Assembly: GCA_021018995.1 (NCBI GenBank)
Contig: JAJIZI010000022.1
Span: 124,001-188,000 of the forward strand
DNA length: 64,000 nt
Source: Chloranthus sessilifolius
Lineage: Eukaryota; Streptophyta; Magnoliopsida; Chloranthales; Chloranthaceae
Direction of reading: 5' to 3'
Part shown: piece after piece, positions 45,338 through 56,890 of the stretch
Position numbering within the stretch: position 1 is the stretch's first letter
How the letters are laid out: each line of letters begins with the position of its first letter
Notes under the pieces: model-generated
What the model was told of the DNA's origin: nothing
The model's database searches: none
What the model saw: only the letters and a program-made list of their open reading frames with translations
Made by a program: the position numbers and the translations under genes

Positions 45338-48300
45338 ACCCGCGAGGAATCTCTGTCAAGGGACACTGAGAATCCAGCTAGGATGAATAATCCCCAATTC
45401 ACAAGAGGGAAAGTTTATGAAGTCAATGAGCTGGAAAGGAAAGTGGATAATTTGACCACAAAATTTGATAGGCTGATGGACTCATTTAAAGCTCCAAATG
45501 GGTCAAGAGTAGAGGAGGCATGTCTGATATGCCAGTCCCCCACTCATTCCATTGATCAATGTCCTTCTGCATCACAATTTCCAGAACTCATGATGGAACA
45601 AGCTCATGCAGCTCAGTCTTATGGACAGATGCAATCGAATGACTACCCATGGAGATCTCATCCTAATCTCAGGTGGAATCAGGGAAATTACCAGCCCCAA
45701 CAGCAGCAGCAGCCCAAAATCAATTACCTTTCAAACCTGCTCAGCAGAATTTTTATAATAAATCAAATTTTCAGCAGCCTAACCAACAACAAGCCATGCG
45801 GCAGTCTGCAGCCCCTGCCCTCCTAGATCCCGACCTTTGAAGAGCAGGTCTTGAGTTCACTTCAAAATCTTGGAACTCTGTCTCGTGTGAACCTTCACAG
45901 TCGAGCATTAAAAAATTGAAGAAACTTCCGGGCCAACTCTCAAATTCATTGGCTAAGAGAGAAGAGGGTAACTACCCACCAACAACCTGTGAACAATCCT
46001 AAGGGACAGTTCATGGTTGGAGAATCCTCAAATGGCCATGAGGAAATCAAAATGTGACTACTTTGAGAAGTGGAAGAATAATAAACAACACAAAGGTAGT
46101 GAAGAGGAAAAGATGAAGAACAAGTGCAGGAACAACAATTTGGATAGCAATATGGTCTGTTGATTTACATCGAAAATTCAAAAAATGAAAAACAGAAAAA
46201 TAACAAAATTGTTGAAAAGATGAGGAGGAGAAATTTGTTCCTCACCTCCCATTTCCCCATGCAATGAAGTCAGTTTCTCCTTTTGACAAAGGAAACACAA
46301 AATTGAGGAAATGATGGAGACATTCAAGCAAGTTAAAATTAATCTACCTCACTTGATGCAATTAAACAGGTTCGTCCTAATGCAAAATTTCTCAAAGAGG
46401 TATGCACCCGCAAAAGGCAATCTAGCATACATTTATCCAAGAAGGCCTTTGCTGTGGAGAAAATCAACCAAGTGCTATCAATTGCAACACCACCTAAGAT
46501 GCAAGACCACCGAATCCCCACAATCCCCTGCATCATTGGGGAGCACACCATTGAGAAAGCCTTGCTAGATCTGGGTGCTAGTGTCAACTCGCTTCCCTAT
46601 TCTCTATGAGAAGCTAGGTTTGGGAGAATTGAAACCCACTCAAGTGGTGTTACAGCTGAATGACAGATCTGAAAAGGAAACCTATGGGTTGATTGAAGAT
46701 GTTTTGGTAGGAGTAGACAAGTTTTCTACCTGCGACTTTTTGGTGTTGGACATGGAACCAACCAAAAGTACCACTTGCCATCCCTGTCATTACGGGAAGA
46801 CCATTCTGGCTACAGCTAATGCATGCATTCAATGCAGTGCGGCATCATGGAGGTGTCTTTTGGAAATATGAAAGTTAAATTGAATGTGTATAATGTAGTT
46901 ACTCAACCTCAATTCTCTGCTGAGGAATGTTTCCATGTTGACATCATTGATGAGCTGGTGGAGGAGTCTTTACAAACATTTCTGCAAGGTAAAGACTCCA
47001 CCACAGAATTTAAAAATGATTGGGGATCCACTGAGAAAGAAGGAAAAGGGAGATCAAATTCAAAGGAAGTCTGCTTTGTGCAAGGCACTCACCAACAGTC
47101 ATCAAGTTCTCTCGTGGAGACCTCTCCCTCTTCCACAAGTTACCAAGGTACCTTTGCTGCCCTCTTTCTCAGCCCACCTGAATTGGAACTCAAACAGCTC
47201 TCCAAAATCTGAAATATGTGTTTTGGGAGATCATCAAACACTACCTGTGTTTATTTCTTCCTCCCTTACAAAGCAGCAAGAAGAGGTGCTGTTGGTACTT
47301 CTAAAACAGCACAAGAACGCAATTGGCTGGACCATTGCTGACTTAGCAGGAATAACCCCAGCTGTATGCATGGATAAGATCCACCGAAGCGGATGCCAAG
47401 CCTTCTAGAGAAATGCAAAGAAGGTTGAATCCTCACATGCAAGAAGTGGTAATGAAGGAAGTTGTCAAGCTGCTAGATGTTGGGGTCATTTACCCCATTT
47501 CAGATTCTGCTTGGGTAGCACCCACACAGGTGGTGCCGAAGAAATCTCGCATCATCATGTAGCTGAATCGTAAACTTATGTCCACCAGACCAACAACTGC
47601 ATGGAGGGTCTGCATAGACTACAGAAAATTAAATACCATGACATGAAAAGACCATTTCCCCCTCCCCTTCCTTGACCAAATCCTTGATAAGCTTCCAGGC
47701 AAAGCTTACTACTGCTTCCTTGGTGGGTACTCTGGTTACAACCAGATCCTGTGTACCCACAGGACCAAGAAAAAGACCACCTTCACCGCTTGCCCTTTGG
47801 CGCTTTTGCCCATAGGAGGATGCCCTCTGGTCTTTGCAATGCTCGTGCTACTTTTCAAAGATGCATGTATGCGATCTTGGCTGACATGATTGATCAATTC
47901 ATGGAGATCTACATGGATGACTTTTCAATTTATGGAGACTTTTCCCAATGCTTACACCACCTCAAGTTGGTGTTGCAAAGATGTGAAGAAACCAATTTGG
48001 TTCTAAGCTGGGAAAAGAGTCATTTTATGGTCACCCAAGGCATTGTCCTAGGACATGTGGTCTCCCATAAAGGCATAGAGGTGGACCAAGCAAAATTGAT
48101 CTAATTGCACATTTGCCTCCTCCCACTGTTAAGCAAATCAGAAGTTTCTTAGGGCATGCAGGATTTTATAGGAGGTTCATCAAAGATTTCAAAGAAATTT
48201 CCAAGCCACTCTGTCATTTCGTGTCAAGATGTTCCTTTTGTGTTTACTAATGAATGCATGACAGCCTTTGAGGTCCTTAAGAAATGTCTGATTTCAGCTC

Positions 48301-50021
48301 CCATCTTGCAGTCCCGACTATTCGGTGCCCTTTGAGCTGATGTGATGCATCTGACTATGGCCTAGCACCTGTGCTAAGGCACAGTAAGGATAACCTTCCC
48401 CATGTCATACCTTATGCCAGCAGCTCCATGATACATGCCCAGCTCAACTACACAACAACTGGGAAAGAGCTGCTCGCCATTGTGTTTGCATTGCAAAAAT
48501 TCACGCCTTATGTTTTAGGTTCACAAATTGTGGTGTTTACTGACCACTCTCCCCTAAAGTACCTTCGCCTAAAAAGGATACCAAGCCCAGATTAATCAGG
48601 TGGATCCTCCTATTACAGGAGTTTGATCTACACATTAAGGATAAGAAAGGAGTGGGGAATGTGGTGGCTGATCAGTTATCCCGGATTCTCAACACGGCGG
48701 ATGATAGCTTACCCATTAATGAATCATTTCCTGATGAGCAACTTTTTGCCATCAATACCCACAGTCCTTGGTTTGCAAACATAGTCAACTTCTTGGCTAT
48801 TGGACAGATTCCTCAACATTGGAATCGAATGGATAAAGATCTTTTCTTCTCACAAGTTAAACATTTCATTTGGGAAGATCCTTATCTATTCAAGAATTGT
48901 GCAGACCAAGTGATCGTAAAGTGTGTCCCCACCATGAATTCCACGGCATATTGTCAATGTGTCATGAACAGGCCTGTGGAGGCCATTTCAGTGGCAATAA
49001 AACAGCTGCAAAATTCTGCAGTGTGGTTTCTATTGGCCCACAATCTTTAAAGATGCCTTACAAAGATCAGAATTTTGCCAGTCGCCAAAATCAAGCAAGA
49101 TTTCCAAAAGAAACTCAATGCCCCCGCCAATCCTGGTAGTTGAGTTGTTTGATGTTTGGGGCATAGATTTTATGGGCCCTTTCCTTCTAATGGAAACAAT
49201 TTCATCTTGGTAGTATGGATTATGTCTCCAAGTGGATTGAGGCCATAGCTACCAAATCCAATGATCACAAAGTGGTTTTAAGATTCCTCAAAGACCACAT
49301 TTTTTCCAGATTTGGATTCCCAGCCATCATTAGTGATGGGGAAGCCACTTTTAAGTTTGACTCTCTATTAAAAAGTACTCTGTCACTCACGAGTAGCCAC
49401 TCCCTATCATCCACAAACCAAGGATGTGGAGATTTCAAATAGAGAGATCAAACACATTTTGGAAAAAAAGCTGTGAAGAAGACGAGAAAGGACTGGTCCT
49501 TTAAGCTTAATGATGCTTTGTGGCGCATCTGAACTACCTACAAGACTCCTATAGGATGTCCCTTTCGCATCGGTTTATGGCAAGGCATGCCATCTACCAG
49601 TAGAATTAGAATATAAGGCCTTGTGGGCAATCAAAACTTTTAATATGGATCTAACTGCTGCTGGTAACCACAAGAAGCTTCAACTCACTGAACTGGAAGA
49701 ACTGAGGATGGGTGCCTATACTAGCTCCAGTTGTACAAAGAAAAGGTTAAATCATTCCATGATAGGAGCCTCATGAGAAAAGAGTTCATACCGGGTCCAA
49801 GGTATGGTTATTCAACTCTAAACTTAAATTCTTTCACGGCAAATTGAGATCCGGATGGGAAGGGCCATACCGTCATCAAGGCCTCCCCTCGAGTCTGTGG
49901 ATATTTCAGATCCCAAGGGTGGAAGAATACTCAAGATAAATGGTCAGAAGCACAAAACATGCGTTGAAAACATCCAGGAGCCGTTGCGGCCCAGCTATCA
50001 TCATGACTCTCCAAAAATCTG
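45338..50021 (+). pseudogene. gag-pol: Copy 5: broken gag C-terminus to integrase
   Basis: Pieces in order: CCHC knuckle and linker 45383-45826; pre-protease 46311-46568; protease 46575-46871; protease end and linker 46823-47212; RT palm 47751-48104; RNase H 48371-48595; connection and integrase finger 48652-49050; integrase core 49215-49442. The RT active site reads YMDD, the usual gypsy form, instead of the FMDD of the other copies (near 47918). Clean blocks alternate with dense indel patches. The stretches 47270-47400 and 48340-48660 have substitutions biased to G-to-C. The pol stop TGA is changed to TGT near 50020. Confidence 0.8.
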
Positions 50022-52482
50022 TTGGTAGAAAAGTGTATAATATGTTTGTACAACATTGTTTTTCTAATTTTTGCTGTTTCTGTCTATTTTTCTTGTACGC
50101 ATAGTGTAAATACACTTCGAAGTTCAAATCGCAAAGTAAAAATCATTCGAAAAGTTCAAAGTTCTATTCGAATGATTACGAGTCAGAATGAACTACTCGA
50201 AAAGAACCATGTTTTGCTCGAATAGTTAAAATTTCCTTTTCGAATAGAAAATCTGGGAGAAGTCCTGAAAAGATCTTTCCGGAGCCAAATCCATTTCGAA
50301 TAGACATATCAAGCTCAGCTTTCTTTGCGAACTACACTTTCTCAAGATTTTTTACCTTTCGAAAGACACTTTTGCTATTCGAAATAGAGAAAAGGACTCT
50401 TTTGGAACTTTTCGAACACTTAAGGGTGCTTTGCGATTTTACTTGTTAGTATATTAGGTCATTTTGAAAGTCACTGGATATCTGCAAACACTCTCCCAAG
50501 CAAAACCCCTTTTCAAAACCCTAGCTCACCCTCTTCTCTCACGAGCTCCACACGAATAACCACCATCTATTCTAATCTTAGCTTTTCTCTTGTCGAAATC
50601 AAAAGGGTAGAGCCCAATTGTGATCTGTTCAAAGCAAAGAAACCCAAACGGAGGAAACCCCTAGATCATGGTTGTTACTCACTTATTGGGGAATTAAATG
50701 CGAAAGTTACTTTCGCCTCTACGCATGCGCCAATGCTACTTAATGACCCATGATTCTGGGCCATGAGCATTCCCAATGCCCCCATTCAAGTCCCACCCTT
50801 TCTAATGCTTATTTTTCTTCTTATTATTCTTGCCTTGTTTCAATTTTTATAATGTGACCATGCCACCTTTGAACCGGTGAGGACCTGTTCCCCATAGGTT
50901 TGGGGGTATATGGCAACACATGGGATAATTAGCATAAGGGCATCACAATCACCAAAATGTCGAGAAATGAATCAATTTACTTAAGAATCATGACAATGTG
51001 GAAATTTTAAAATTTTCTTTGCAAGAATTTAGACATTCTAACCCCTACAATATTCCACATTTCCATGATGTTAACACCAGGAAAATACACTTGTATTAGC
51101 ACATAGCAAGTCCACAGAAGAAAAAGGTAAAGATATACTTAAAAGCTCAAGGAAAACCATAACCGGTGAGAATTGAGCCTATATGTTTTACATCTCTGTT
51201 GAAGAGTGATCGAGGCAACCTTTTCCGATTCAAAGGACCTGGTGAGGCATTAGATCCACTAGAAATTAGGAAACTCCAAATCAAAACAAGCAAGCATTCA
51301 TGAAACCGAGGAAAGATCAAGGCCTTCTTTGGGCGACTTGAGCTTATCAGAACCAACCAAGAAAGATCTGCTCTTGTTTGTACCCCAATTGAGCTATAAA
51401 TCCTACAATGCTTCATCAAAACACCCATTTTTCTTGCACCTGAACCAATGGAACCAATTCAGCCTTCCCTCACCTTGAGAATTCGAGTTAAAGGAGAAAG
51501 AAGTAAAGATGGAACATTTACGGCAAATATCAAAATAAATGAAGAAGAAATACCTCAAAAATGGGCGATGGTGGTGAGAAAGTAAAAGAAAAACAATGTG
51601 AAAAAGAAAAAAAAAAAGGGCAAAAAGGGCAAAAAGGGGAACTTTATGTTGAAAATTCAAGATCAAAGGAAGAAGAACTGAGTACTTTGAACACGAGAAT
51701 CTCAAAAGAAGCTAAACTCAAGAAGGTGGAGTCATGAACCACCTCCTTCAATTCTGACTTCTCAAAAATCCAAACACTGCTCAACCTTCCTATCCTGAAA
51801 CCTCACTCCATGAGCCATACAACAAACCCGACTAAAAGTCCTTGTGATCCAAAGTTGAGTGAACTCATGTGGAGATAAGCGGTTTCCCAATCTATGGTGA
51901 GGAGATGTCAAGGATGCCAAGACCGAGAATCATGCCTATGCTCATGCTTACAAATCCATTTGGGTGATTAACTGCTCTTTAGCTTGAGTGAAAATGAACC
52001 CTTCTACAAAAATCTTGATGAGAGTACACCCTGGGAAGTGATTGGGTTGGAACTTGAGCACATTAAGTATGACTTATAACCTAATTTTTATTCAAATGAT
52101 GAACTACTGCTGACACATTTGCATGATTTCTATGGCTGCTCACAGATTGGAAAGAGTGAAACATTCATAAGGTTTATAAATGTTGAAATCCCTGTGCAAA
52201 CAATAAACCTAAATTTCTGTTTAAACATTGATTCAAGAGTAACTATTTTTGATCTTTGATTGCTCATGGGATGACAAAGGCACTAATGCCAACTGTCCCA
52301 TGGAGAAGTTTGTGGGTACCTTCACTGAAAACCCTCAGGAGACTTCACTCCTCCTCTAGGGATCACCTAGGGGTTTAAAAGGCTTGTTGCATATGCTAAA
52401 TGCACCTGTGCTTCCTACAAAAGTGGCTCTTTATTTTGCTTTTACGTTTCTTTGCTCGTGGACTAGCAAAGCTTAGGTTTTG
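50022..52482 (+). other. Copy 5: 3' internal region with damaged PPT (52474-52482)
   Basis: Same layout as the other copies, with clean and noisy patches alternating; the internal PPT-like site is at 50895-50907. The terminal PPT before LTR6 reads TAGGTTTTG, having lost the run of five G bases. If real, this would disable plus-strand priming for this copy. Confidence 0.7.
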
Positions 52483-54247
52483 TGTTAAGTAGTGAAAATA
52501 CCATTTTCACCCCTAAACATGAGCCTTGAAAGACCCTTGAGAAGACTAAATAAGTGCTTTAGTGTGCATTTTAAACTAACCAATCGACAGTCCAAATCCA
52601 AAAGCATCCCAAAAGATCAAAAGTCGACAGCTCATGTCAAGTTTAAAGAAGGAGTGAAGAAACAGCCTCGGCAATGGCTAAAGAGGGTCTAAAAAGAGCA
52701 GACAAAGACCGAAGCAAGAGAGAGAGCCATTCGCAAAGAAAAATCAAGTTAAAAGTCAATTCAAAGAAGAATGGGAGCCTAGAGTTCAATTCGCAAAGAA
52801 CTTACTATTCGCAAAGAACTTGCACTTTTCGTAAAGAACCTTGAACTTTGCGAAGAAGAAAACACTCCTCGAAAGAAGATTGAACTTTGCGAACAGAGCT
52901 TGAAGTCATTGAACTTTGCGAAAAGCCCTTAAACTATGCGAAATGGCATTACGGGATTTGCCTCGTCCGAAGGGTATTTCAGAAACTTTGCATGCGCCCA
53001 ATGCAATCAAAAGACCAGAACATTCCGGAAGGTTCCAATCAAGATCCAAGGCATATTCCAACCCATGTGAGCGCCAAAGTTAAATTACTCAGGAACTTCC
53101 AACTCAAGCAATTTCAAACCCATAACAGGAATTGATGCTTTCACGATTGGCGAACCAGATCGAGCATTTCCATTGGCCATAACAGATCTGGATCCCCGTG
53201 CACAACGGCCATTGGGCAATCCAGACCTGAGCACTTCTGATTGGTCAATACAGCCGTGTGCAGGATGGAGGAAAAGTATAAATAGAAGCCATTAGCCCAA
53301 ATTGGGCATCCAGATTTTAGAGTTTTCGCCTCTGTTTCCCTCATTCCGGTCAGATAGCTTATCCAACCCCCTGTAATCCTTCTTGTAGTTTACCTTTGAG
53401 AGCCATTGTGAGTGATTTGTACTTCCAAGTTCGGATTCAAGATCATAAGTCCGAGGGCTCTCTAAGAAGCCGTGCTCTGTAATTGTAATTTTGGATTTTA
53501 AAAGGTTCTTTGTAATTTGTCTTCTCCATTGGAGTCATGTCGAGGGTTCCAATGTTCACCTTAGTGCATTAGACTTCTTTAGATTCACTCATCCGCATGC
53601 AACTTCCCTTAATTCATCACCCCTGCGAATTAGCGTTGGTAACCTAATTCTAGATTTACGATGATGTTCATGTTACGAACTAAAGAATAGGCCACAACTA
53701 TTGGATGATCTGTGACCATTTAAGTGGATGATCATAGCCATCGATCTAAACCTATTCCTTAATTCGGATTTATTTCTCTTACATCATCTTTGGTAGCGGA
53801 TGAAGATTGAATCTCTGTTGAACTACTGATTCTCCATTAAAATTCGAGGCTAAAGTACATGAAGCTATTATTTGCATTTGTCTTATTTTAAACATCTCCC
53901 CAACTCGGATCTGGATCATGTAGTTAGTTCTTTTCTTTATTTGCTTATAGTTAAATGTGACACAATCCAACACTCTCTTTTATCTATTCTTTTTAGATAA
54001 TTATAGAGCCAGATCTGCAGATACAGATCGAGGTTTATCTCTCGATTTAGACAAACTTCTCTGTGGTCGATCTTGAAATACTTACTTTTAAAACTTGCTA
54101 CAATTGGCCCTGATCTTGCAGGCCAGTGTTAGCCCCAATGTGCTGATATCCCTTTCATAAGTTAACATCCATATAACCTAGCATTCTTTAATTCTTTAAT
54201 TTTTGATTCATAATGCACACAATTATGGCACACTTGGAGCAACAACA
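52483..54247 (+). repeat. LTR6 (about 1765 bp), right end of the array
   Basis: TGTTAAG to CAACAACA, TATAAATA at 53277-53284. Many small gaps relative to LTR4 from 52450 to about 54060; the last 180 bp are clean. It is not followed by a primer-binding site: sequence after 54247 is unrelated flank. The five bases after the end, AAGGT (54248-54252), would be the target-site duplication, but the left end is outside the window. Confidence 0.88.
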
Positions 54248-54357
54248 AAGGTGGACAATATTGCAACCTCAAGGTCGTAGGTTAGAGCCCAGCTTACCTA
54301 TCAAAAATATAAAATAAAATATCGAAACATAAGCCTTATACATTTAGATGATGCTTC
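54248..54357. other. Short unique flank between array and first solo LTR
   Basis: About 110 bp, A/T-rich, without a gene. It contains AGGTTAGAGCCC, weakly like a pol III B box, but I cannot support a tRNA or SINE from it. Confidence 0.5.
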
Positions 54358-54710
54358 TGTGACAGTCCGAATTTCGGCACCCCGAAACCCGTGCCATCAG
54401 CACGATCATCTTGATCGTGCCCCTTGGCTAAGCACGGAACACTGGTATATCAAGCATGCAATAGAATAATAAACGAAATTTCGGAATTTAAATCTATACT
54501 AAGCAACTCCCCAAAAGACAGTTCTACCCTCATGCCTCTGCATGAATGGAGAACCGATCCGAACCATCGATGATAGCAATCATCACGGATGGTTAAATCC
54601 CAAAATAATCCCAACTCCTTATATACATGGTTTAAACAAAATCAAAGCTTGACATACCAAGCCGTACAAAACTCTCTCAAAAAGCCCTCAAAGTGGCACA
54701 ACGGAGTCCT

Positions 54711-54815
54711 CTAGAAGAAGTCCTCAGGAGGTGGCTCCAACTCTTCGCCGGCCGCAAGGTCCGACTCACCGGGGTCAGCGTCTCCTGAAGCCTCGGCAGC
54801 TGCTAGTAGTGGACC
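54711..54815 (-). other. Short coding-like segment ending PPPEDFF in solo LTR A
   Basis: On the minus strand a frame ends EASGDADPGESD ... ELEPPPEDFF then TAG (54713-54711), preceded by a splice-acceptor-like CGTCGCAG. The counterpart in LTR B (58214-58320) ends ELKPPPEDFF then TAG, with several synonymous differences but one internal stop. Function unknown. Confidence 0.35.
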
Positions 54816-55839
54816 TGCGACGTATAGTCTATAGGGTGAGCTACATCCTAGCTCAATAGGGAACAAACACGGTTGAACATATAAATTATAACTCACATAT
54901 ATTCCATGATATGTCATGCATGATGTGTCTATGCAGTTATTGATGAAAACAGTTAAAAAGCATTTCATTATACTGTTCATTACTTATGTTTTCATTTATT
55001 CATGAATGATGCTGAAAAGGCCTAAAGCAAAACTTAAACTTTCAACTTAAGTAATCCCCGAGCAATATAGCATCGAGCCCCGATGAGATACCCTTCATCG
55101 TCATCTATATAGATACTTTTAACGTATTCCCTGGGAATACAATATATAGTACCCAAGCCCCTTTCCCCTGGGGATTGGTGGCGGGGTTTCACTTGTCTCA
55201 ATTCAACACCCCTGGGGTGTGCTTACTACGTACGGATAAGCCTCCGCACTGGCCTACGGTTTCACCGCCGTATCGGTCACGGATATCCTGCCGTGTCAGT
55301 CGTGGATATCCCGCCACGTCGGTGGGGTAACCTATCAAACCTCAAATAACAAAAATATCGGTGCCTTACATATAGTTATTCACCGTGTAAGTGTGCTATC
55401 TTATATCAGTTAGGCCCTATCAAACATAATTCAATCTTGGATACATCCCTGGGATGTATCCATTCACTTGCATCACACCTGATGCTCTTATCTCTTCACT
55501 TCATCATCCCCTGGGGATGGCTCATTATAATTCCTCTTATGGATGTCACACACACATACTTTTTCACAATTCTTAAGCAATAAAACATTTGAATTTAATT
55601 TCTATATCACTACATACATGCTCTTGTAAAATAAGGTACATGTTCAAGGTGTTCCCTACCTCAAGTCTTGTTTGCTCAAAGCATCAAGGTCCCACGTGGC
55701 TCCTTGTGCACAAGTTCACACGTACCACCTATGGTACCACATAACAGGTGAAACACATCACAAAGGATGCAATAAAGAAGGTCCAAGACCCTCCAAGAAT
55801 CTTAAAGTCAAACTCAAAAGTTAACATTATTTATCTCAG

Positions 55840-56289
55840 TCGATTAATCGAACTCCAAAATCGATTAATCGAGTCTGATCGATTTCCAAAATCGATTAAT
55901 CGAAAGTCAATATCGATTAATCGATTCTCAAATCGATTAATCGAGATTCTCATTCGATTAATCGAATCTAATTCGATTAATCGAAATTCACTGATTCAAA
56001 TGTCGATTCTCAATTCGAGTAATCGAGTTCCTAAAATCGATTAATCAATCCCAAATCGATTAATCGAAAATTGAAATCGATTAATCAAATCCCATTTCGA
56101 TTAGTCGATTTTCCCAATCATTTCCTCCATTGGGTCCACTTTGGAGGTTCCGATCGATTAATCGATACCTAAATCGATTAATCGAAATCTAAATCGATTA
56201 ATCGAACTCCAATTGATTAATCGAAATCGGTCCTCGACTTTTCAACTTCTGGCCAATTTGATTAATCGAAACCCATTTCGATTAATCGA
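55840..56289. repeat. Cluster of the palindrome TCGATTAATCGA in solo LTR A
   Basis: I count twelve exact copies of the 12-bp palindrome and about six one- or two-base variants within 450 bp, at irregular spacing. A second cluster is in solo LTR B. It gives apparent open frames rich in RLIE/NRFS repeats that are not genes. Confidence 0.85.
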
Positions 56290-56577
56290 AATTGTCGATT
56301 CACCATTTTGAGCTATTCTTCCCAATCTTTTCCACTGTTTTCCTCTCATTTTCCAAACCTTTGTTCTACATTTCACAACATTTCTAGCCACTATTCACCC
56401 TTCTAATCTATGCATTTAAATTACAAAAATCTTACCTTCAATCAATCTCAAATTGATTTCAATCGAGTGGTTGGAAAGGCTAGGGTTCCAGCCTTTGCTT
56501 GAACGGATTCCTTGCGTTGAATCGGTCTCTTTAATGCTTGAATCCCCCCCCTCCAATCACCCAATAACTCTTGTTTA

Positions 56578-56637
56578 ATCTCTTTACTCCTCTCTCTCTC
56601 TTCTTTACTCCTCTCTCTCTCTTCTTTACTCCTCTCT
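56578..56637. repeat. CT-rich short tandem repeat in solo LTR A
   Basis: About two and a half copies of a 21-bp unit, TTCTTTACTCCTCTCTCTC plus TC. On the minus strand it is a GA-rich stretch just downstream of the promoter-like segment. Confidence 0.75.
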
Positions 56638-56890
56638 CAACAACCAATTACAGATTTTAGGGTTATTAAACCCTTTTATCTCTTTCCTCTCTTGTGTGTT
56701 GAGCACATACACCGCGATAGGTGTATGCGACTTCACATTTACAACACACACCACATAGACATTCAACCCATCACATCTCAATCGCTCATCACACTCAATG
56801 CTAACTATCGAACTCCTAATTGGTCAAACCTGTGACCGATCGGGCACGGATCCCGAGGTCATAGTTTAGCGTGATTTTTCGACTATTCTG

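Larger units (their letters stand above)
1..54247 (+). mobile_element. Head-to-tail array of Athila-like Ty3/gypsy retrotransposons with shared LTRs
   Basis: Six LTRs, five complete internal regions and one partial one follow each other in the same orientation with a period of about 10 kb. Only one LTR separates neighbouring internal regions, so the units are LTR-internal-LTR-internal rather than complete elements side by side. Domain order gag-PR-RT-RH-IN places it in Ty3/gypsy. The tRNA-Asp primer site, the 1.8 kb LTRs, the DLGAS protease and the long region after integrase fit the Athila lineage, although no env-like gene survives. The left end lies outside the window; the right end is at LTR6. 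Such arrays are usually explained by unequal recombination between LTRs or by integration of multimeric circular DNA. Which applies here is inference, and assembly expansion or collapse cannot be excluded. Confidence 0.9.
54358..56890 (-). mobile_element. Solo LTR A of a chromovirus-like element (minus orientation)
   Basis: TGTGACAGTCCGAATTTCGG at 54358 matches the start of the second solo LTR at 57847, and the two align through most of their length. Read on the minus strand it ends GGTGCCGAAATTCGGACTGTCACA, the usual form of a chromovirus LTR 3' end. An ATAAAAGGGTTTAATAACCC promoter-like segment lies near 56660-56690 on the minus strand. The other terminus is imprecise: it reads CAGAATAG on the minus strand where LTR B has TGTAATAA. 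Flanking 5-mers GCTTC (54353-54357) and ACTTC (56891-56895) would be a target-site duplication with one mismatch. No internal region, PBS or second LTR adjoins, hence solo. Placement in Tekay/Del is inferred from LTR style. Confidence 0.7.

Noticed and set aside
27850..54060. Copies 3-5 as much older insertions than copies 0-2
   Set aside because: Clean blocks and LTR4 are nearly identical to copies 1 and 2. Only patches diverge, mostly at CAG/CTG, so age is not the simplest explanation.
54248..54300. Possible SINE or tRNA-derived sequence next to LTR6 (AGGTTAGAGCCC)
   Set aside because: Only a weak B-box-like string; no A box, no tRNA fold and no clear tail.
55748..56044. 98-codon frame with repeated RLIE and SINR units
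   Set aside because: Produced by the TCGATTAATCGA palindromes translated in one frame; not a protein.
55840..56289. CRISPR-like or satellite array
   Set aside because: Units are palindromic 12-mers at irregular distances in a plant LTR; there are no regular spacers or cas genes.
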